A stretch of 64,000 nt of DNA, taken from contig NZ_FZPH01000008.1 of the NCBI RefSeq assembly GCF_900188485.1, positions 186,001 through 250,000 of the forward strand, given 5' to 3'. The DNA comes from Asanoa hainanensis (lineage in GTDB: Bacteria > Actinomycetota > Actinomycetes > Mycobacteriales > Micromonosporaceae). The notes below the pieces were generated by a model, which made no database searches, was not told the DNA's origin, and saw only the letters and a list, made by a program, of their open reading frames with translations. The position numbers and the translations under genes are program-made. Below, one piece after another: positions 60,246 through 64,000 of the stretch (its first letter is position 1; every line of letters starts with the position of its first letter).

Positions 60246-61741
60246 GCGAGCAGCTCAACCTCGCCCTGCTCCTCGGGGCGGGGGTGCTGCTCGTAGCGGT
60301 CGCGGCCGTGCGCCTGTCCACCCGGCTCGGCCTGCCCAGCCTCCTGGTCTACCTGGCGCTCGGCCTGCTCATCGGCGAGTCCGGGCTGGGCATCCAGTTC
60401 GAGAACGCCTCGCTGACCCGGACCCTCGGGTTCGCCGCCCTGATCGTGATCATCGCCGAGGGCGGGCTGACCGCCCGGTGGTCGACGCTGCGCCCGGTCC
60501 TCGGCGTCTCGCTGACCCTGGCCACGGTCGGCGTCGCGGTCAGCATCGCGGTGGTCGGGGTGGCCGTACACCTGCTGCTCGACCTGGACTGGCGGCTCGC
60601 GCTGCTGTACGGCGCGGTGGTCGCGTCGACGGACGCGGCCGCGGTGTTCGCGACCCTGCGCAAGATGCGGCTGCCGGCGCGGCTCGTGGCCACCGTCGAG
60701 GCCGAGTCCGGCATCAACGACGCGCCGGTCGTGCTGGTGGTCGTGCTGCTGGCGACCGTCGGCCCGTTCGCCCACCCGTGGTGGTGGGAGGTCCTGGTGA
60801 TCTTCTACGAGCTGGTGATCGGCGGCGCGATCGGCCTCGTGGTCGGCGCCGGCGGGGTCTGGGTGCTCCGCCGCGCGGCACTGCCGTCGTCGGGCCTCTA
60901 CCCGATCGCGGTGGTCGGGCTGACCGCGCTGGCGTACGCGGCCGGCGCCGTCGCCCACGCGTCCGGGTTCCTGGCCGTCTACACGGCAGGCGTGGTGCTC
61001 GGCAACGCGCGGCTGCCGCACCGGCAGACGATCCTCGGCTTCGCCGACGGGTTGGCCTGGGTCGCCCAGATCGGCCTGTTCGTGCTGCTCGGCCTGCTCG
61101 CCTCGCCCAGCCGGCTGGACGACGTGCTGGTGCCGGCCCTGGTGGTCGGCGTCGCGCTGGTGTTCCTGGCCAGGCCGCTGTCGGTGCTGGTGTCGGCCCT
61201 CCCGTTCGGGGTGCCGCTGCGGGCCCAGGCGTTCCTGGCCTGGGCCGGACTGCGCGGTGCGGTGCCGGTGGTGCTGGCGACCATCCCGCTCTCGGCCGGT
61301 TCGCCGGGTGCCGCCCGGCTCTTCGACGTGGTGTTCGTGCTCGTCCTGATCTTCACGGTGCTCCAGGCGACGACGATCGGGCCGGTGGCGCGGGCGCTGG
61401 GTGTCACCGCCCCCGCCGAGGCGGCGGAGCTCCGGGTCGAGACGGCGCCGCTGGAACGGATGGGAGCCGATCTCCTCCAGATGGAGGTGCCGCCCGGTTC
61501 GATGCTGGCGGGGGTGCACCTCGACGAGCTGCGGCTGCCGGTCGGTGCGGCGGTGACCCTGGTGCTCCGGGACGGCCAGGGCTTCGTGCCGGGCCCCGAC
61601 ACCCGCCTCAAGGTGGGCGACAGCTTGTTGATCGTGGCGACCGCCGCCGTGCGCGACGCCGCGGAACGCCGCCTCCGCGCCGTGAGTCGCCGCGGACGTT
61701 TGGCCAGGTGGTTTGCCGAGTACGGGGAGGAAAGGGGCTAA
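60242..61741 (+). CDS. CPA1/NhaP-type K+(Na+)/H+ antiporter with RCK_C domain
   Basis: The 499-residue antiporter has 12-13 predicted helices. Landmarks are LVYLALGLLIGESGLG, the ion-site region VVASTDAAAVFATLR, EAESGINDAPVVL (ND motif of CPA1) and AWAGLRGAVPVVLATIP. A C-terminal TrkA_C-like cytosolic domain (about 400-480: MEVPPGSMLAGVHLDELRLP to RLKVGDSLLIVA) suggests regulation by nucleotide or ion binding. It matches NhaP2-type potassium/proton antiporters. The GTG start is coupled to the DUF167 gene. Confidence 0.9.
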   Translation: MSEQLNLALLLGAGVLLVAVAAVRLSTRLGLPSLLVYLALGLLIGESGLGIQFENASLTRTLGFAALIVIIAEGGLTARWSTLRPVLGVSLTLATVGVAVSIAVVGVAVHLLLDLDWRLALLYGAVVASTDAAAVFATLRKMRLPARLVATVEAESGINDAPVVLVVVLLATVGPFAHPWWWEVLVIFYELVIGGAIGLVVGAGGVWVLRRAALPSSGLYPIAVVGLTALAYAAGAVAHASGFLAVYTAGVVLGNARLPHRQTILGFADGLAWVAQIGLFVLLGLLASPSRLDDVLVPALVVGVALVFLARPLSVLVSALPFGVPLRAQAFLAWAGLRGAVPVVLATIPLSAGSPGAARLFDVVFVLVLIFTVLQATTIGPVARALGVTAPAEAAELRVETAPLERMGADLLQMEVPPGSMLAGVHLDELRLPVGAAVTLVLRDGQGFVPGPDTRLKVGDSLLIVATAAVRDAAERRLRAVSRRGRLARWFAEYGEERG

Positions 61742-61904
61742 CCATCGGTTAAGGTTCCTTTTGTCCTGATTGCCGGCTAATCAGGGGCGGAACTGGTTGA
61801 AACGGTGCGGCATGTTGTCGGACGTCTTCACGTTCCGTATTCTTGCCAACCTCCGGAGTGCGCGGCGGCCCGTCGCGCGCCCGTTTTGCACGTGGGGGAA
61901 CGTG

Positions 61905-63317
61905 ATGGCCGACCGCGCGAGCATCGTCCGGAAAGCACCGGCCTCGGCCGGCGCGCCGGACACGCGCGCCGCCGGACGTCACCCCGACCGCCGACCCCGG
62001 CGCACCGAAACCGGCGCCGCCGCCTCCGGCGCGAGTCCCGTGCGAAAGACCGCGGCCACGTCGAACCGAGTTGTCGCGACCGCCCGGATCGAGCCGGTTT
62101 CCGCGTCCGGCGACCGGACCAGCTCCGGGCGTAAGACGGTGGTCGCCGCTCAGGCCGGGTCCGGGCGCAAGGCGGCCAAGGCCGGCCCGACCACCAAGAA
62201 GGCGAGTCCGGCCAGGGCGACGCCCGCGAAGAAGGCCGCGGCGAAAGCCGCGCCGGCCGAGCGGGCCAACGGTCGGAAAGCGGTCGCCAAGAAGGCCGCG
62301 GCCAAGGCGGCGCCCCCGGCCGACGAGGCGGCTGCCGCGAAGGCCACGGTGAAGAAGGCCCCCGCCGGTAAGAAGGCGGCCGGAGCCACGGCGAAGAGCA
62401 CGGCCAAGGCCGCTGCGAAGACCACGGCCAAGGCGGCGCCCGCGAAGGCCGCCGCGAAGAAGGCGGCTGCCAAGAAGGCCGCTCCGGCGAAGGCCGCCAA
62501 GAAGGCCGCGCCGGCGAAGAAGGCGGCCACGAAGGCCGGAAAGGCCGCGCCGGCGAAGCAGACGGCTCGAGCTGGCGGTCCCGTGGACGGGACGGCGACT
62601 GCGCGCGCCGACTCGGCCGCCGCCGGCACGCGGAAGAGCACCAGGCGCGCCGGGTCCGATTCCGGACCGGCCGCGTCGGCGTCGGGTCGCGGTGCTGGTG
62701 CGGGGCCAGCCGCGCGCTCGAAGGCAGGGTCCCGGACCCGCGCCACCAGGTCGGAGGTGGGCGCCACGAGCGCGCCAACCGGAGCCGACACCTCGATTCA
62801 GACCGGGTCTGCCGACCAGGTCGCGTCGCGGCGGAAGCGTTCCTCCGCCGCGACGACAGCACAAACCGCCGCGGGGGCCGCGGCTGAGGGAGAAGCCATG
62901 GTGAAGCCAGCCGACACGAAGACCGCCGCCAGCCGCAAGGCGCCCAAGGGCACTCGGACCGCCGCGGAGACGGAGAAGATCCGTGTGGCGCTCTCGGCCC
63001 GGCGGGATGAGCTGACCATCGAGCACAGCCAGACGCTGACCGAGATCACCGTCTTGCAGCGCGACCGGTTCACGGACTCGGCGGGCGACGACCAGGCCGA
63101 CACCGGCACCAAGACCTTCGAGCGCGAGCAGGAGATCACCCTCGCCAACAGCATCCTCGACCGGATCAGCCAGGTGGAGCGCGCGCTGGAGCGGCTCGAC
63201 GAGGGCGGGTACGGCTGGTGCGAGCGCTGTGGCAACCCGATCCCGGTCGAGCGGCTGGCCGCGTTCCCCTCCGCGACCCTCTGCGTCACCTGCAAGCAGC
63301 TGGAGGAGCGCCGGTAG
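61905..63317 (+). CDS. DksA/TraR-type zinc protein with histone-H1-like N-terminal region
   Basis: The 470-residue protein has two parts. Residues about 75-260 are Lys/Ala/Pro rich with many AKKA, PAKKAA and KAAAKK units, like histone H1 or AlgP tails, then about 90 residues of Ser/Gly/Arg-rich linker. The C-terminal 110 residues form a TraR/DksA domain: a coiled-coil pair, EITLANSILDRISQVERALE, and a Cys4 zinc finger C439, C442, C460, C463. DksA-like proteins bind in the RNA polymerase secondary channel; the basic part should bind DNA. ATG 61905 is preceded by GGGGGAACG. Similar proteins precede lspA in Streptomyces. Confidence 0.88.
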   Translation: MADRASIVRKAPASAGAPDTRAAGRHPDRRPRRTETGAAASGASPVRKTAATSNRVVATARIEPVSASGDRTSSGRKTVVAAQAGSGRKAAKAGPTTKKASPARATPAKKAAAKAAPAERANGRKAVAKKAAAKAAPPADEAAAAKATVKKAPAGKKAAGATAKSTAKAAAKTTAKAAPAKAAAKKAAAKKAAPAKAAKKAAPAKKAATKAGKAAPAKQTARAGGPVDGTATARADSAAAGTRKSTRRAGSDSGPAASASGRGAGAGPAARSKAGSRTRATRSEVGATSAPTGADTSIQTGSADQVASRRKRSSAATTAQTAAGAAAEGEAMVKPADTKTAASRKAPKGTRTAAETEKIRVALSARRDELTIEHSQTLTEITVLQRDRFTDSAGDDQADTGTKTFEREQEITLANSILDRISQVERALERLDEGGYGWCERCGNPIPVERLAAFPSATLCVTCKQLEERR

Positions 63318-63343
63318 GGCCGGCGTCCGCTCCTTCGCGTAGA

Positions 63344-63386
63344 GTTGCCCGGCCGGGCCGTGTCACCCGCGGCCCGACCGGGCAAC
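63344..63386 (+). terminator. hairpin terminator between the DksA-like gene and lspA
   Basis: GTTGCCCGG C CGGGCC pairs with GGCCCG A CCGGGCAAC, a 15-bp stem with one C/A mismatch and an 11-nt loop. It starts 27 nt after the stop; a short CACGTTT follows. Confidence 0.75.
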
Positions 63387-63462
63387 CACGTTTGCACCAG
63401 GAGCCCGGCGAACCCAGCCGACGAGGAAGCAGGCCGAGCTGAACGCCGCCGAAGAGGGACAG

Positions 63463-64000
63463 ATGACCGCGACCACGCCCGCGGACGAGACCCCGGCGCC
63501 GCCGAAGCGCGCCCGGGCCGCAGCCGTCTGGACGCTGGTGGGCGTCGCCGCCCTCATCATCCTGATCGACCAGCTCACCAAGCACTTCGCCCTCGAAGAG
63601 CTCACCGGCCGCGGCCCGGTCCGGATCCTCGGTGGGCTGGTCTACCTCAGCCTCATCCGCAACAGCGGCGCCGCGTTCAGCATGGGCAGCGACTACACCT
63701 GGGTCTTCCCGCTCGTCTCGCTGGCGGTGCTGAGCTGGATCACCTGGATGGCGCTCAAGCTCCGCTCGCTGCCCTGGGCGATAGCCCTCGGCCTGGTCGC
63801 CGGCGGCGCGCTCGGCAACGTCACCGACCGGCTGTTCCGGGCGCCCGGCCCGTTCCTGGGTCACGTGATCGACATGATCAGCCTGTTCGCGCCGTACGGC
63901 GAGAAGTTCGCGGTCTTCAACATCGCCGACAGCGCCCTGACCTGTGGTGTCGTCCTGGCGATCATCCTGGAGTTCAGTGGCCGGCAGCGGGACGGCTCGC
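63463..64000 (+). CDS. lspA: lipoprotein signal peptidase (partial, runs off the right edge)
   Basis: Type II signal peptidase that cleaves prolipoproteins after lipidation. The visible 179 residues show a hydrophilic N-terminus, four helices and the family motifs: LIILIDQLTKHF, RNSGAAFSM, GGALGNVTDR (first catalytic Asp) and FAVFNIADSALTCG (second catalytic Asp). The end appears close but no stop is reached. ATG 63463 has GAAGAGGGACAG upstream. Confidence 0.94.
   Translation, partial: MTATTPADETPAPPKRARAAAVWTLVGVAALIILIDQLTKHFALEELTGRGPVRILGGLVYLSLIRNSGAAFSMGSDYTWVFPLVSLAVLSWITWMALKLRSLPWAIALGLVAGGALGNVTDRLFRAPGPFLGHVIDMISLFAPYGEKFAVFNIADSALTCGVVLAIILEFSGRQRDGS

Overview
The window is a high-GC actinobacterial chromosome segment, most likely from a Micromonosporaceae relative such as Asanoa, Micromonospora or Actinoplanes. 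The evidence is strong G/C third-position bias, frequent GTG starts, a meso-diaminopimelate-type MurE, paired murT-gatD, an imuA-imuB-dnaE2 mutasome, a DivIVA polar growth factor, and many promoters whose -10 box lies only 6-8 nt from the start codon (leaderless mRNAs). I see no tRNA, rRNA, CRISPR array, prophage or insertion sequence.

Left third (1-23.3 kb). A partial XRE regulator diverges from metF and a CDP-alcohol phosphatidyltransferase. A tightly coupled minus-strand run (7.9 to 2.7 kb) encodes a CrtA-like oxygenase, a GNAT protein, a CruF-type hydratase, a glycosyltransferase, a CrtI-type desaturase and GrpB, and looks like a carotenoid end-group operon. An SOS module follows: a HEPN protein, imuA, imuB and dnaE2, behind a promoter with a near-consensus LexA box and a PafBC-type motif. 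After it come a frameshifted hydrolase, a TetR regulator, a methyltransferase-phosphodiesterase pair, dinB, a DUF3040 protein, and a decayed GNAT gene split by about 630 bp of degenerate GGACCY-type hexamer repeats.

Middle (23.3-41 kb). A tgpA-DUF58-moxR operon is followed by an APC permease with an acetamidase/formamidase and a GPP34 protein. leuS is preceded by a 12-codon leader peptide with three adjacent Leu codons and an intrinsic terminator, a candidate attenuator. Then come a dehydratase-like/VOC fusion, an SDR, a GNAT, a TVP38 membrane protein, gatD-murT (lipid II amidation) and a secreted NlpC/P60 hydrolase.

Right third (41-64 kb). This is the division and cell wall (dcw) cluster: mraZ, rsmH, ftsL, ftsI, murE, murF, mraY, ftsW, murG, murC, ftsQ, ftsZ, yggS, sepF, yggT, divIVA, then a membrane protein, a DUF167 protein, a CPA1 antiporter, a DksA-type protein with a histone-H1-like N-terminus, and partial lspA. 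mraZ has a three-repeat MraZ operator over its own -10. murD is absent from its usual place between mraY and ftsW, and pgeF from between ftsZ and yggS. Together, murT-gatD, nlpC and the dcw genes make 38-59 kb a nearly continuous peptidoglycan and division region.
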